64,000 bases of DNA from Oscillospiraceae bacterium (lineage in GTDB: Bacteria > Bacillota > Clostridia > Oscillospirales > Oscillospiraceae): NCBI GenBank assembly GCA_017452505.1, contig JAFTMI010000003.1:62001-126000 (forward strand), in the 5' to 3' direction. This document shows, piece by piece, positions 23,984 through 33,272 of this stretch (its first letter is position 1; each line of letters opens with the position of its first letter). The notes under the pieces are model-generated. The model worked only from the letters and a program-made list of their open reading frames with translations. It was not told the origin of the DNA and did no database searches. The position numbers and the translations under genes are program-made.

Positions 23984-24529
23984 TTAATAGTTTTCCTTGC
24001 GGACTTCAAAGAAGGCCTGGGGATGGTTGCAAACGGGGCAAACCTCGGGGGCCTTGGTGCCGGTGACCAGGTGACCGCAGTTGCGGCACTCCCACATCAC
24101 GATGCCGGCCTTTTCAAAGACAGCGTTGGTCTCCACATTGTGCAGAAGTGCGCGGTAGCGCTCCTCGTGAGACTTTTCAATGGCAGCCACACCGCGGAAC
24201 TGAGCGGCCAGAGCGGTGAAGCCTTCTTCCTCAGCTTCCTTGGCCATACGGTCATACATATCAGTCCACTCGTAATGCTCACCCTGGGCAGCCTCGATCA
24301 GATTCTCAGCGGTGTTGCCCAGCTCGCCCAGAGCCTTGAACCAGAGTTTTGCGTGCTCCTTCTCGTTCTCAGCGGTCTGCAGGAACAGAGCGGCGATCTG
24401 CTCATAGCCTGCCTTCTTGGCAACGCTTGCAAAGTAGGTGTACTTGTTGCGGGCCTGGGATTCGCCTGCAAAGGCCTCCCACAGATTCTTTTCGGTTTTT
24501 GTACCGGCATAGGGATTTTTCTTTTCCAT
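23984..24529 (-). CDS. rbr: Rubrerythrin
   Basis: A 181-residue peroxide-reducing diiron protein of anaerobes. The four-helix domain carries the ligand motifs [11 protein letters not shown] near 20, ENEKEHAK near 53, EAEEEGF near 98 and IEKSHEERY near 116. The C-terminal rubredoxin-like domain has two CxxC pairs (CRNC and CPVC) for one iron. It is transcribed alone and probably induced by oxidants. Confidence 0.96.
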   Translation of the reverse strand: MEKKNPYAGTKTEKNLWEAFAGESQARNKYTYFASVAKKAGYEQIAALFLQTAENEKEHAKLWFKALGELGNTAENLIEAAQGEHYEWTDMYDRMAKEAEEEGFTALAAQFRGVAAIEKSHEERYRALLHNVETNAVFEKAGIVMWECRNCGHLVTGTKAPEVCPVCNHPQAFFEVRKENY

Positions 24530-24563
24530 AGTAAACCTCCGTTATGTTTTGGATTCTGTTTTT

Positions 24564-24591
24564 ATTATACCCAAAAAGCAACCGTTGTCAA
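24564..24591 (-). promoter_or_regulatory. Promoter of rubrerythrin gene
   Basis: On the minus strand TTGACA, a 16-bp spacer and TATAAT, about 35 bases before the start codon. Confidence 0.8.
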
Positions 24592-24688
24592 AGGAAATAT
24601 TGACTTTATTTGGCGCATATATGGTAGCTTTGGCATATACTAAAGGTGCAGTTGTACAGTAGCAGGACAAAAAATGATAAAAAAAGGA

Positions 24689-24717
24689 TTGAAATTGATA
24701 AAAAAGTGTGATATAAA
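24689..24717 (+). promoter_or_regulatory. Promoter of the hexapeptide-glmM operon
   Basis: TTGAAA (24689-24694), a 17-bp spacer and TATAAA (24712-24717) with extended TG. A short dyad, GTCGAAAATTTCGAC, follows at 24723-24737 in the leader. Confidence 0.7.
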
Positions 24718-24761
24718 GATACCGTCGAAAATTTCGACAAATAAAAAGACGTGGAGGTTCT

Positions 24762-25421
24762 ATGTATTCCATTTCTGAAATGTACGATCTGACCCATACA
24801 AAGGCGGCTGCCTACCTGGATGGGTTTACTTACCCCTGGGAGGCGCTGAAGGGCATCAAGGATATGATTTTGGCACTGGGCCCCACCTTGGGAAGTGACT
24901 ATACGCAGGTGTCTGAGGGCGTTTGGGTGCACAATACCGCAAAGGTAGCGCCTACTGCTTATTTGGGTGCGCCCTGTATTATCGGAGCCAATACCGAGGT
25001 GCGCCATTGCGCCTTTATCCGGGGTTCTGCTTTGGTGGGCGAGGGCTGCGTGGTAGGTAACTCCGTGGAGCTGAAAAACGTGATTATTTTTGACAACGTG
25101 CAAGTGCCCCACTACAACTATGTGGGCGACAGCATCTTGGGCTACAAGTCCCATATGGGTGCCGGCTCCATCACATCCAATGTAAAATCCGACAAGACCC
25201 TGGTGGTCATCAAAACCGAGCCCCCCATCGAAACCCAGCAGAAGAAAGTGGGCGCATTCCTGGGCGACTTTGTGGAAGTGGGCTGCAACAGCGTACTCAA
25301 TCCCGGCACTGTCATCGGCAGACACAGCAATGTGTACCCCACGTCCTGTGTCCGGGGTGTGGTTCCGGCAAATTCCATCTACAAAACCGGCGGCGTGATT
25401 GTCGCCAAGGAGGAACACTGA
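24762..25421 (+). CDS. Left-handed beta-helix (hexapeptide repeat) protein, GlmU C-domain-like
   Basis: A 219-residue protein built mainly of hexapeptide repeats (for example APCIIGANTEVRHCAFI and SALVGEGCVVGNSVEL) forming a left-handed beta helix. The GAGSITSN and VGCNSVLNPGTVIG stretches resemble the acyltransferase end of sugar-nucleotide pyrophosphorylases, but no nucleotidyltransferase domain is attached. It is placed two bases before glmM. It may acetylate an amino sugar phosphate or stabilise a pyrophosphorylase; activity is inferred. Confidence 0.75.
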   Translation: MYSISEMYDLTHTKAAAYLDGFTYPWEALKGIKDMILALGPTLGSDYTQVSEGVWVHNTAKVAPTAYLGAPCIIGANTEVRHCAFIRGSALVGEGCVVGNSVELKNVIIFDNVQVPHYNYVGDSILGYKSHMGAGSITSNVKSDKTLVVIKTEPPIETQQKKVGAFLGDFVEVGCNSVLNPGTVIGRHSNVYPTSCVRGVVPANSIYKTGGVIVAKEEH

Positions 25422-25423
25422 TT

Positions 25424-26812
25424 ATGGGTAAATATTTTGGTACTGACGGTTTCCGCGGAGAGGCCAATGTGAATCTGACTGCTGACCATGCTTTCAAGGT
25501 TGGCCGCTTTTTAGGCTGGTATTACGGCGAACTGAAGCGCCGGGCAGGAAGTACTGAGCCGGCCCGTGTGGTGATCGGCAAGGATACCCGCCGCTCCAGC
25601 TATATGTTTGAGTACTCTTTGGCAGCGGGCCTTACTGCTTCCGGTGCAGATGCCCATCTGCTCCATGTGACCACCACACCTTCCGTTGCTTATGTGACTC
25701 GGGTGGATGAATTTGATTGCGGCATTATGATCTCTGCCAGCCACAATCCCTACTACGATAACGGTATTAAGCTTCTCAACAGAAACGGCGAGAAGATGGA
25801 AGAAGAAACCATCGAGTTGGTTGAGGCCTATTTGGATGGAGAAGTGGAGCTGTTCGGCCAAAAGTGGACAGAACTGCCCTATGGCCAAAAGGATAAAGTG
25901 GGCTGCAGCGTGGACTATGTGTCCGGCCGTAACCGCTATATCGGTTATCTGATCTCTTTGGGCCTGTTCTCCTTCCGGGATGTGAAGGTGGGCCTGGACT
26001 GTGCCAACGGCGCGGCCTGGAACATTGCCAAGAATGTCTTTGATGCCTTGGGTGCCAAGACTTATGTGATCAATGCTGATCCCGACGGCACCAATATCAA
26101 CCGCAACGCCGGCTCTACCCATATTGAGGTTCTGCAGAAATTTGTGGTAGATAACGGCTTAGATGTGGGCTTTGCCTATGACGGCGATGCTGACCGCTGC
26201 CTGTGTGTGGATGAGACCGGTCGCATCATTACCGGCGACCATATCCTGTACATTCTGGGCAAGTATATGCAGGAGCGGGGCCAGCTGGATAACAATACCG
26301 TGGTTACCACCGTGATGTCCAATTTTGGCCTGTATAAAGCCTTTGACGAGCAGGGCATCGGCTATGCCAAGACTGCGGTGGGTGACAAATATGTGTATGA
26401 ATACATGGTAAAGAACGGCTGCCGCCTGGGCGGTGAGCAGTCCGGCCATATCATCATCTCCAAGTATGCAACCACCGGTGACGGCATCCTCACGTCCATC
26501 AAACTGATGGAGGTGATGATGGGCAAGAAAAAGAAGCTCAGCCAGCTGGTTGAGGGTCTGACCATTTATCCCCAGGTTTTGCAAAATGTGCGGGTGAAAT
26601 CCAAGCCCGAGGCGCAAAACGATCCCAAGGTCCAGGCAGCGGTGAAGGCTGTGGAGGAAAAGTTAGGCGATACCGGCCGTATTTTGGTCCGGGAATCCGG
26701 CACCGAGCCTGTGATCCGGGTTATGGTGGAAGCTGCTGACGAAGCCACCTGCAAGGAAGCTGTGCAGCAGGTCGTGGGCGCAATCCTGGCCCAGGGCCAC
26801 GGAGCGGTGTAA
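25424..26812 (+). CDS. glmM: Phosphoglucosamine/phosphohexomutase
   Basis: A 462-residue alpha-D-phosphohexomutase interconverting glucosamine-6-P and glucosamine-1-P for cell-wall precursors. It has the N-terminal GKYFGTDGFRGEAN, active-site serine loop MISASHNPYYDNGIKLLN near residues 100-117, metal loop AYDGDADRCLCVD near 247-259, sugar-binding GGEQSGHI near 341, and phosphate loop RESGTEPVIRVMVE near 424. The length is typical of GlmM. It is second in an operon; a NahK-like kinase with its own promoter follows. Confidence 0.93.
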   Translation: MGKYFGTDGFRGEANVNLTADHAFKVGRFLGWYYGELKRRAGSTEPARVVIGKDTRRSSYMFEYSLAAGLTASGADAHLLHVTTTPSVAYVTRVDEFDCGIMISASHNPYYDNGIKLLNRNGEKMEEETIELVEAYLDGEVELFGQKWTELPYGQKDKVGCSVDYVSGRNRYIGYLISLGLFSFRDVKVGLDCANGAAWNIAKNVFDALGAKTYVINADPDGTNINRNAGSTHIEVLQKFVVDNGLDVGFAYDGDADRCLCVDETGRIITGDHILYILGKYMQERGQLDNNTVVTTVMSNFGLYKAFDEQGIGYAKTAVGDKYVYEYMVKNGCRLGGEQSGHIIISKYATTGDGILTSIKLMEVMMGKKKKLSQLVEGLTIYPQVLQNVRVKSKPEAQNDPKVQAAVKAVEEKLGDTGRILVRESGTEPVIRVMVEAADEATCKEAVQQVVGAILAQGHGAV

Positions 26813-26866
26813 GATTTGCAAAAAAATGGAAAATTTTGGGCAAATTCACGAAAAATCTTTTTACGC

Positions 26867-26895
26867 TTGCGTAAATGGAGATAATATGCTATATT
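26867..26895 (+). promoter_or_regulatory. Promoter of the NahK-like kinase gene
   Basis: TTGCGT (26867-26872), a 17-bp spacer and TATATT (26890-26895). Confidence 0.65.
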
Positions 26896-26910
26896 GAATA
26901 CAGTTGCAAG

Positions 26911-26940
26911 AGTGGACATAGGTAAATATGTCCACTTTTG
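26911..26940 (+). terminator. Leader hairpin with short T tract (possible attenuator)
   Basis: A perfect 10-bp stem AGTGGACATA/TATGTCCACT, loop GGTAAA, then TTTTG. It lies between the promoter and the kinase start, so readthrough could be regulated. No aptamer is recognised. Confidence 0.6.
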
Positions 26941-26993
26941 TACTGTGTTTCCCAGTTACCGTATATGAAAATACATAGAAAGGACTATGGGAC

Positions 26994-28118
26994 GTGAGCA
27001 ATCAAAAAGAAATGTTAGATCAAAAACTGATTGAAGTTTGCCGCCATTTCCGGATACCCGGAGAGTACCGATTCTGTGAGGAGATCAAGGTCGGCAATGT
27101 GAATAAGACCTACAAGGTGACGTTTGAAGGGGAGGACCCTAAGAACCCCGGAAAAACACGGCTGAAATCCTATATTGTTCAGTCTGTGAACACCTTTGCA
27201 TTCAAGAATCCTGTGCAGGTGATGAACAATATTGACAAGGTTACGGAGTATATCCATGCCAAGGATCCGGACCGCCGGGCTCTCCATTTTCACCACACCC
27301 ACGACCGGAAAACCTATATTTTTGACAAAAGCGGTTTTTGGCGCCTGTTTAACTTCATTCCCTCTGTCACATATTCTGCTACAGATAATCTGCAGGTTAT
27401 CTACAACGCAGGTGCAGCATTCGGTGATTTCCAGATGATGCTGTCGGATTTTGATGCCTCCCAGCTTAGCGAAACCATTCCCGATTTCCACAATACCATC
27501 AAGCGCTATGAGCAGATGGAAGAGCAGGTGGCAGCCGACCCGGTGGGCCGTGTGAAGGAAGTGGGGGAGGAAATTGCCTGGCTCCGAAGTGTAAAAGACC
27601 AGGCCTGCAAGCTGACCCAGTTGCAGTTGGACGGTGTGCTGCCTCTGCGTGTTACCCACAACGATACTAAGATCAACAATGTGCTTTTTGATAAAGAAAC
27701 AGATGATGTGTTGGTGGTTATCGACTTGGATACGGTAATGCCCGGCCTGGTAGGCCACGATTTTGGCGATGCTGTGCGATTTGCCGCCAATTTGGTGGAA
27801 GAGGACAGCCAAGAAGCCGAAAAAGCCGGTGTGAATATGGATGTTTTCCGCGCCTTTGCCGAGGGTTTCCTTAGCAAGACCGCCAATTCCCTGACCCAGC
27901 CGGAGATCGACACCTTGGCGTTGAGCTGTTTGGCACTAACATGTGAACTGGCAACCCGCTTCTTGGCGGACTACATAGCCGGCGATGTATACTTCAAAAC
28001 CAACTATGCGGAACACAATTTAGTCCGTACCCGTTGCCAGATCGCCTTGGCCAAGGATATGCTGCAGAAGCTTCCTCAGATGGAAAGAATCATTGGCGAT
28101 TGCGTGGAAAAAGCGTAA
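26994..28118 (+). CDS. N-acetylhexosamine 1-kinase-like phosphotransferase
   Basis: A 374-residue kinase of the aminoglycoside phosphotransferase fold, close to NahK-type enzymes, which make N-acetylhexosamine 1-phosphate. The catalytic loop is LRVTHNDTKINNVLFD near 217-232 and the metal-binding Asp lies in VVIDLDTVMPG near 239. The start is GTG at 26994 after AAGGA. Next to glmM and a GlmU-like beta helix it suggests salvage of GlcNAc or GalNAc from host glycans. The exact sugar is inferred. Confidence 0.82.
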   Translation: MSNQKEMLDQKLIEVCRHFRIPGEYRFCEEIKVGNVNKTYKVTFEGEDPKNPGKTRLKSYIVQSVNTFAFKNPVQVMNNIDKVTEYIHAKDPDRRALHFHHTHDRKTYIFDKSGFWRLFNFIPSVTYSATDNLQVIYNAGAAFGDFQMMLSDFDASQLSETIPDFHNTIKRYEQMEEQVAADPVGRVKEVGEEIAWLRSVKDQACKLTQLQLDGVLPLRVTHNDTKINNVLFDKETDDVLVVIDLDTVMPGLVGHDFGDAVRFAANLVEEDSQEAEKAGVNMDVFRAFAEGFLSKTANSLTQPEIDTLALSCLALTCELATRFLADYIAGDVYFKTNYAEHNLVRTRCQIALAKDMLQKLPQMERIIGDCVEKA

Positions 28119-28146
28119 AAATATTCTATATTATGTAAAAAAATTC

Positions 28147-28179
28147 ATTGCCCCGCAGTCAGTCCGACTGCGGGGCAAT
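28147..28179 (+). terminator. Hairpin after the kinase gene
   Basis: A perfect 14-bp stem ATTGCCCCGCAGTC/GACTGCGGGGCAAT with loop AGTCC. The following T content is low, so termination may be incomplete. Confidence 0.7.
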
Positions 28180-28274
28180 ATTGCTGTTAACCGAGGATAA
28201 AACCGGCGGAAAAATATTGTTATTACACACCTTTTTCGGACAAATCTGTCAAGTGGCGGTTTTGGTAAATTCCA

Positions 28275-28302
28275 TTGACATTTTTTTTATTTGGAGTATA
28301 AT
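28275..28302 (+). promoter_or_regulatory. Main promoter of the polysaccharide locus
   Basis: TTGACA (28275-28280), a 16-bp spacer and TATAAT (28297-28302), 75 bases before the LCP gene. It is the only strong promoter seen before 43.9 kb and may drive the whole co-directional cluster. Confidence 0.85.
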
Positions 28303-28376
28303 AGATTTTGTATAAGGATAAGTATGGGTAATAGTGCCCTCAGCACAAAAAGCTTATAGATAAAGAAGGAAGTTTT

Positions 28377-29864
28377 ATGAAATTGTTTAAATTTGCTTTA
28401 GGTAAAGTTTTGGGTGGCCTGTTTGCCATTGCGGCAGCGGTTCTGCTCATCGGCTTGTGGAAGCTGCAGATGCTCCCCACCACTTTGGTGACTTTGGTCG
28501 GTGTTCTTTTGGCACTGCTGACAGTGCTGGTGATCGTACTGACCTGGACCGGCCGCGGTAAAGTTCGGATGACTCTGGGCATTGTTATAGCGGTTGTCGG
28601 AATTGTCGTGATGTGCGTAGGCTCGTTCTACGTTTGGAAAGCTGTGAGCACTTTCAACGATATCTCTGCCGGTAACATGGAAACCGTGCAGATGGGTGTT
28701 TATATGCGCGGTGACGATGACCGGGAGCTGAACAGTGAAACTGCAGGTCAATTCCAATTCGGCATTTTGACCACCATGGACCGTCAGGCTACTGACAGCG
28801 TAGTCGAAAAGCTGAACAAAGATCTGAAGGTTAAAATTTCTTGCAAGGAATACGAGAGTCCGGCTGAGCTGGTGGATGCTTTGCTGAAGAGCGAAACGGA
28901 TGCTATGATTGTGAATCATGCAGTTGTGCAATTGCTGGAGGATATTCCCGGCTACGCGGAAAAACTGGATAAGATCCGGGAAGTTTTTGCCCACAGTGTA
29001 GAGATCAAAACCGAGAATGACGAGGGCGGCGAGTCCGACAAGCCGGATTACGCATCCTTGAAGGATTCCTTTGCAATCTATATCAGCGGCATCGATACCA
29101 AGGGTAAGCCCTCTGTGAAGAGCCGTTCCGATGTGAATATCGTAGCGGTGGTAAATCCCAAGACTAAGCAGATTCTGCTGGTTAATACACCCAGAGATTA
29201 CTATGTAACCATCAGTTCTCCCCAAAAGGGTCTCGATGGCAAAAAGGATAAGCTGACCCACGCCGGTTTGGGTGGTCCCAATGCCAGCCGTGAAACACTG
29301 AGCAATCTGTACGGCATTGATATCAACTACTATTTTAAGGTCAATTTCAGCGGTTTCCAGGAGATCGTAAATGCACTGGATGGGGTTGAGGTGAATTCGG
29401 AGTATACCTTTAGTGGCGACATACACGGAAAAAAATATAGTTTCACTAAGGGCATCAACCATCTGAATGGTGAGGAGGCTCTGGCTTTCTGCCGGATTCG
29501 TTATGCTTTTGCCAGCGGTGACAATCAGCGGGGCAAGAACCAGATGGCAGTGATTAAGGCTGTTATCGACAAGGCGATGTCTCCCAAGCTGCTGACCAAC
29601 TATGCCCAGATCCTGGAAGCTGTTGCCGGCAGCATGGAAATGACTGTTCCTATGGATGTGATCGGTGATTTGGTTTCCCGGCAGCTGGCAGAAGGCGGTT
29701 CCTGGAATGTGGTGTCTTACAGCGTTACCGGTTCCGGCGGAAGTGAAAAATCACCTGCTGCGGGTGGTGCGGAGGCCTATATGATGTTCCCGCATCAAGA
29801 ATCTGTTGATAAGGCAAAACAACTGATCATGGATTTGGTTGACGGAAAAACCGTAACCCCTTAA
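28377..29864 (+). CDS. LytR-CpsA-Psr (LCP) family glycopolymer ligase
   Basis: A 495-residue membrane-anchored phosphotransferase that attaches undecaprenyl-linked polymers to peptidoglycan. Three N-terminal membrane segments occupy about residues 10-95. An accessory domain spans 100-220. The LCP domain starts near 235 with FAIYISGIDTKG, then SDVNIVAVVNPKTKQILLVN and the Arg of NTPRDYYV, DALDGVEVN-like strand, and the closing FCRIRYAFASGDNQRGKNQ near 375. The N-terminal extension matches CpsA-type proteins of Firmicutes capsule loci. It heads the polysaccharide operon. Confidence 0.93.
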   Translation: MKLFKFALGKVLGGLFAIAAAVLLIGLWKLQMLPTTLVTLVGVLLALLTVLVIVLTWTGRGKVRMTLGIVIAVVGIVVMCVGSFYVWKAVSTFNDISAGNMETVQMGVYMRGDDDRELNSETAGQFQFGILTTMDRQATDSVVEKLNKDLKVKISCKEYESPAELVDALLKSETDAMIVNHAVVQLLEDIPGYAEKLDKIREVFAHSVEIKTENDEGGESDKPDYASLKDSFAIYISGIDTKGKPSVKSRSDVNIVAVVNPKTKQILLVNTPRDYYVTISSPQKGLDGKKDKLTHAGLGGPNASRETLSNLYGIDINYYFKVNFSGFQEIVNALDGVEVNSEYTFSGDIHGKKYSFTKGINHLNGEEALAFCRIRYAFASGDNQRGKNQMAVIKAVIDKAMSPKLLTNYAQILEAVAGSMEMTVPMDVIGDLVSRQLAEGGSWNVVSYSVTGSGGSEKSPAAGGAEAYMMFPHQESVDKAKQLIMDLVDGKTVTP

Positions 29865-29918
29865 TTTGAGCAGCGGTTATGAACTTGGCCGCCTCCATAG
29901 CATGAAAAGGAGTACGCT

Positions 29919-32021
29919 ATGAACGAAAAACGCAGAATAATAAAGCATAAGGGTGATCCCTTGATTAAGAGACAGCCCTATTTCATTGAGCATTGGCATT
30001 GGATCACCCTGTTGCTGATAGCTTATGACATTGCAGTGACTAATGGCGCATATTTCTTTGCGCTGTGGATTCGGTTTGATTGCACGTTCTCTGAAATTGA
30101 GCCCCAGTATTTGGTGGCCTGGCAGAAATTTGTTCCAATTTACACAGTTTGCTGTGTGGTGATTTTTTGGGTTCTGCATTTATACCAGAGCATGTGGCGG
30201 TTTGCCAGCTACAATGAGTTTAAGCATATTCTGATTGCCAATCTGATTACAACGCTGTTCCATGCGGCGGCAATTACGATCCTGTTTGGTCAGGCACTGC
30301 CTGGACGGCGTATGCCTATCTCTTACTATGTGATCGGTATGGGCGCTCAGTTCCTGCTGACGCTTGGTATTCGCTTTGCTTACCGATTTGTCCTGCTGGA
30401 GAAGAAGAGATGGGGCGGCAACCAAACACCTGCCAGTCGGGTAATGCTCATCGGCGCAGGTGCTGCGGGTCAGATGATCATGCGGAATATGCATCAATCT
30501 GCAAAAATTAACGAGCGGGTCTGCTGTATCATTGACGACAATCCCAACAAATGGGGCAGATACATCGATGATGTGCCCATCGTGGGAGGCCAGGAGGATA
30601 TTCTCCTGAATGTAAAAAAGTACCGCATTGAAAAGATCTATCTGACCATTCCTTCGGCCACACCCACAGAGCGTCGGGATATTCTGGACATCTGTAAGGA
30701 AACCGGTTGCGAGCTGAAGAATCTGCCCGGCGTGACCCAGATCGTGTCCGGAAACTTAAGTATGGATTCGTTGAAGAATGTGGAAGTGGAAGACCTGCTG
30801 GGCCGTGATCCCATCCAGGTTGATATGAGCGAAATTTACCGCTTTCTTACCGGCAAGGTGGTCATGGTGACCGGCGGTGGCGGTAGCATCGGCAGTGAGC
30901 TGTGCCGGCAGATCGCCAAGAATAACCCTAAGCTGCTGATCGTGCTGGACATTTATGAAAACAATGCCCATGCCATCGGTCTGGAGCTGCGGGATATGTA
31001 TCCCCATCTGAATTTGGAGGTACTGATCGGCTCTGTCCGGGACAGCCGCCGCCTGAATCAGATTTTCTCCCAGTATCGGCCGGAGATCGTCTATCACGCC
31101 GCGGCTCACAAGCATGTGCCGCTGATGGAGGACAGCCCCTGCGAGGCTATCAAGAACAACGCCATCGGTACCTACAAGACCGCATACGCTGCAATGCTCT
31201 ACGGCTGTAAGCGCTTTGTGCTGGTGTCCACCGATAAGGCGGTGAATCCCACCAATATTATGGGTGCATCCAAGCGTCTTTGCGAAATGATCATCCAGAC
31301 CTTTGACCGGAAGGTCAAGGATGGACAGGCATTCAATATGCCGCCTATTAACCTCCACGCAGAGGATGAGAATGTGCAGCTGTTCCACAAAGTTCCTGAG
31401 GGCACCGATTATCCCAAGACGGAGTTTGTGGCGGTGCGTTTCGGCAATGTTTTGGGCAGTAACGGCTCTGTGATCCCCCGCTTTAAGGAGCAGATCGCCA
31501 AGGGTGGTCCTGTGACGGTGACTCACCCGGATATCATTCGTTATTTTATGACCATTCCTGAAGCAGCATCCCTAGTGCTGCAGGCAGGCACCTATGCCAA
31601 CGGCGGTGAGATTTTCGTTTTGGATATGGGTTCGCCTGTGAAGATCGATGCCCTGGCCCGGAATTTGATTCGCCTGTCGGGTCTCAAACCGGATGAGGAT
31701 ATCCAGATCACTTACACGGGATTGCGTCCCGGCGAAAAACTCTACGAGGAAAAGCTGATGAGCGAGGAGGGGCTGTTGACCACTCCCAACCACCTGATCC
31801 ACATTGGCTGTCCCATTCCCTTTGACACAGATGCATTCCTGCCCCAGCTCCATACTTTGATGGATGCAGCCTATGCAGGCAAAAACAGTCTGATCCGTCA
31901 GATGGTGGCAGAGGTCGTACCTACCTATCATCCTGCTGGCAGCCACGGTTCTACAGAAAAGACCCAGGCATACAAAGAACAAATGCAGCAAATTGAGAAG
32001 AAAGAGACCGTACAGGTTTAA
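29919..32021 (+). CDS. Membrane-bound nucleotide-sugar 4,6-dehydratase (CapD/WbpM/PglF-like)
   Basis: A 700-residue protein. Residues about 25-150 form four membrane helices, and a Rossmann domain near 165-270 contains VMLIGAGAAGQMIM. The second Rossmann domain begins with VVMVTGGGGSIGSELCRQIA near 310. It contains AAHKHVPLMED and VSTDKAVNPTNIMGASKR, in which Asp-Lys replace the usual Tyr of the short-chain active site, as in WbpM and PglF. It should make UDP-2-acetamido-4-keto-2,4,6-trideoxyhexose from UDP-GlcNAc, the substrate for the next gene product. Confidence 0.93.
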   Translation: MNEKRRIIKHKGDPLIKRQPYFIEHWHWITLLLIAYDIAVTNGAYFFALWIRFDCTFSEIEPQYLVAWQKFVPIYTVCCVVIFWVLHLYQSMWRFASYNEFKHILIANLITTLFHAAAITILFGQALPGRRMPISYYVIGMGAQFLLTLGIRFAYRFVLLEKKRWGGNQTPASRVMLIGAGAAGQMIMRNMHQSAKINERVCCIIDDNPNKWGRYIDDVPIVGGQEDILLNVKKYRIEKIYLTIPSATPTERRDILDICKETGCELKNLPGVTQIVSGNLSMDSLKNVEVEDLLGRDPIQVDMSEIYRFLTGKVVMVTGGGGSIGSELCRQIAKNNPKLLIVLDIYENNAHAIGLELRDMYPHLNLEVLIGSVRDSRRLNQIFSQYRPEIVYHAAAHKHVPLMEDSPCEAIKNNAIGTYKTAYAAMLYGCKRFVLVSTDKAVNPTNIMGASKRLCEMIIQTFDRKVKDGQAFNMPPINLHAEDENVQLFHKVPEGTDYPKTEFVAVRFGNVLGSNGSVIPRFKEQIAKGGPVTVTHPDIIRYFMTIPEAASLVLQAGTYANGGEIFVLDMGSPVKIDALARNLIRLSGLKPDEDIQITYTGLRPGEKLYEEKLMSEEGLLTTPNHLIHIGCPIPFDTDAFLPQLHTLMDAAYAGKNSLIRQMVAEVVPTYHPAGSHGSTEKTQAYKEQMQQIEKKETVQV

Positions 32022-32066
32022 GGGCCGAAAAGGATCGCCATACAGATACATTAGGAGAGATCGTCT

Positions 32067-33272
32067 ATGAACATTTCGTTTTCCCCTCCGGATATTACGG
32101 AGTTGGAAATTCAAGAAGTTGCGGAAGCCTTACGTTCCGGTTGGATCACCACCGGCCCCCGCACTAAAAAGTTGGAGCAGTGCATCGCTGACTATGTGGG
32201 CACAGAAAAATGCGTGTGCCTGAACTCTCAGACTGCCTGTGCAGAATTAGCTTTGCGGGTGTTGGGCGTTGGCCCCGGAGATGAGGTAATCACCTCGGCT
32301 TATACCTATACCGCATCTGCCTCTGTGATCGCCCATACCGGCGCAAAGATCGTGTTGGTGGATATCCAGCCCGGCAGCACTGAGATGGACTATGCCGCTG
32401 TCGAGGCAGCTATCACCCCCAAAACCAAGGCCATTATCCCTGTGGATTTGGGCGGTGTTCCCTGCGACTATGAGAAGCTTTTTGCCATCGTCGAGGGCAA
32501 GAAAGCACTGTTTATCCCCAACGGCAGGATCCAGGAGGCACTGGGCCGTGTAGCCATTATGGCGGATACCGCCCATTCCTTCGGCGCTAGCTGGAAGGGC
32601 AAAATGACCGGCAGCATTGCGGACTTTTCCTCTTTCTCTTTCCATGCAGTGAAGAACTTCACCACCGCGGAGGGTGGCGCACTTACCTGGCGCAACCTGC
32701 CTGGTATTGAAAACGAGAAGATTTATAAGCAGCTGCAGTTGTTGTCCCTGCACGGTCAGTCTAAGGACGCCTTGGCCAAGACCCAGCTGGGCGCTTGGGA
32801 ATACGATGTTGTGGGCACTTGGTATAAGTGCAATATGACCGATATTGTGGCCGCTATCGGCCTAAAGCAGTTCGAACGCTATCCCCAGATGCTGAAGCGC
32901 CGCAAGGAGATTATCGGCAAGTACGATGCAGCGCTGAAGCCCTTGGGCGTGGAAGTGCTGCCTCACTATACCGACGCTTGGCAGTCCTCCGGTCACTTGT
33001 ACATTACCCGAATCCCCGGCGTTACAGACCAGCAGCGCCGTGACATCATCGTGAAGATGGCTGAGCGGGGTGTTGCCTGCAATGTCCACTATAAGCCCCT
33101 GCCTATGCATACGGCTTATAAGAATTTGGGCTTTGACATCAAGAATTATCCCAATGCCTATGCATTCTTCTGCAACGAGATCACCCTGCCCCTGCATACC
33201 TGTTTGACCGATGCAGAGGTGGACTACGTGCTGGAATGCTACACTGACATTTTGAAAGAGTATCTGAAATGA
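32067..33272 (+). CDS. DegT/DnrJ-family nucleotide-sugar aminotransferase (PglE-like)
   Basis: A 401-residue PLP enzyme. The PLP lysine lies in FSFHAVKNFTTAEGG near residues 189-203, with GDEVITSAYTYTASASV near 71 and MADTAHSFGASW near 166. Placed after a 4,6-dehydratase and before a phosphoglycosyl transferase, it probably aminates the 4-keto sugar to a UDP-4-amino-4,6-dideoxy-HexNAc. Its stop overlaps the next start by four bases (ATGA). Confidence 0.92.
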   Translation: MNISFSPPDITELEIQEVAEALRSGWITTGPRTKKLEQCIADYVGTEKCVCLNSQTACAELALRVLGVGPGDEVITSAYTYTASASVIAHTGAKIVLVDIQPGSTEMDYAAVEAAITPKTKAIIPVDLGGVPCDYEKLFAIVEGKKALFIPNGRIQEALGRVAIMADTAHSFGASWKGKMTGSIADFSSFSFHAVKNFTTAEGGALTWRNLPGIENEKIYKQLQLLSLHGQSKDALAKTQLGAWEYDVVGTWYKCNMTDIVAAIGLKQFERYPQMLKRRKEIIGKYDAALKPLGVEVLPHYTDAWQSSGHLYITRIPGVTDQQRRDIIVKMAERGVACNVHYKPLPMHTAYKNLGFDIKNYPNAYAFFCNEITLPLHTCLTDAEVDYVLECYTDILKEYLK

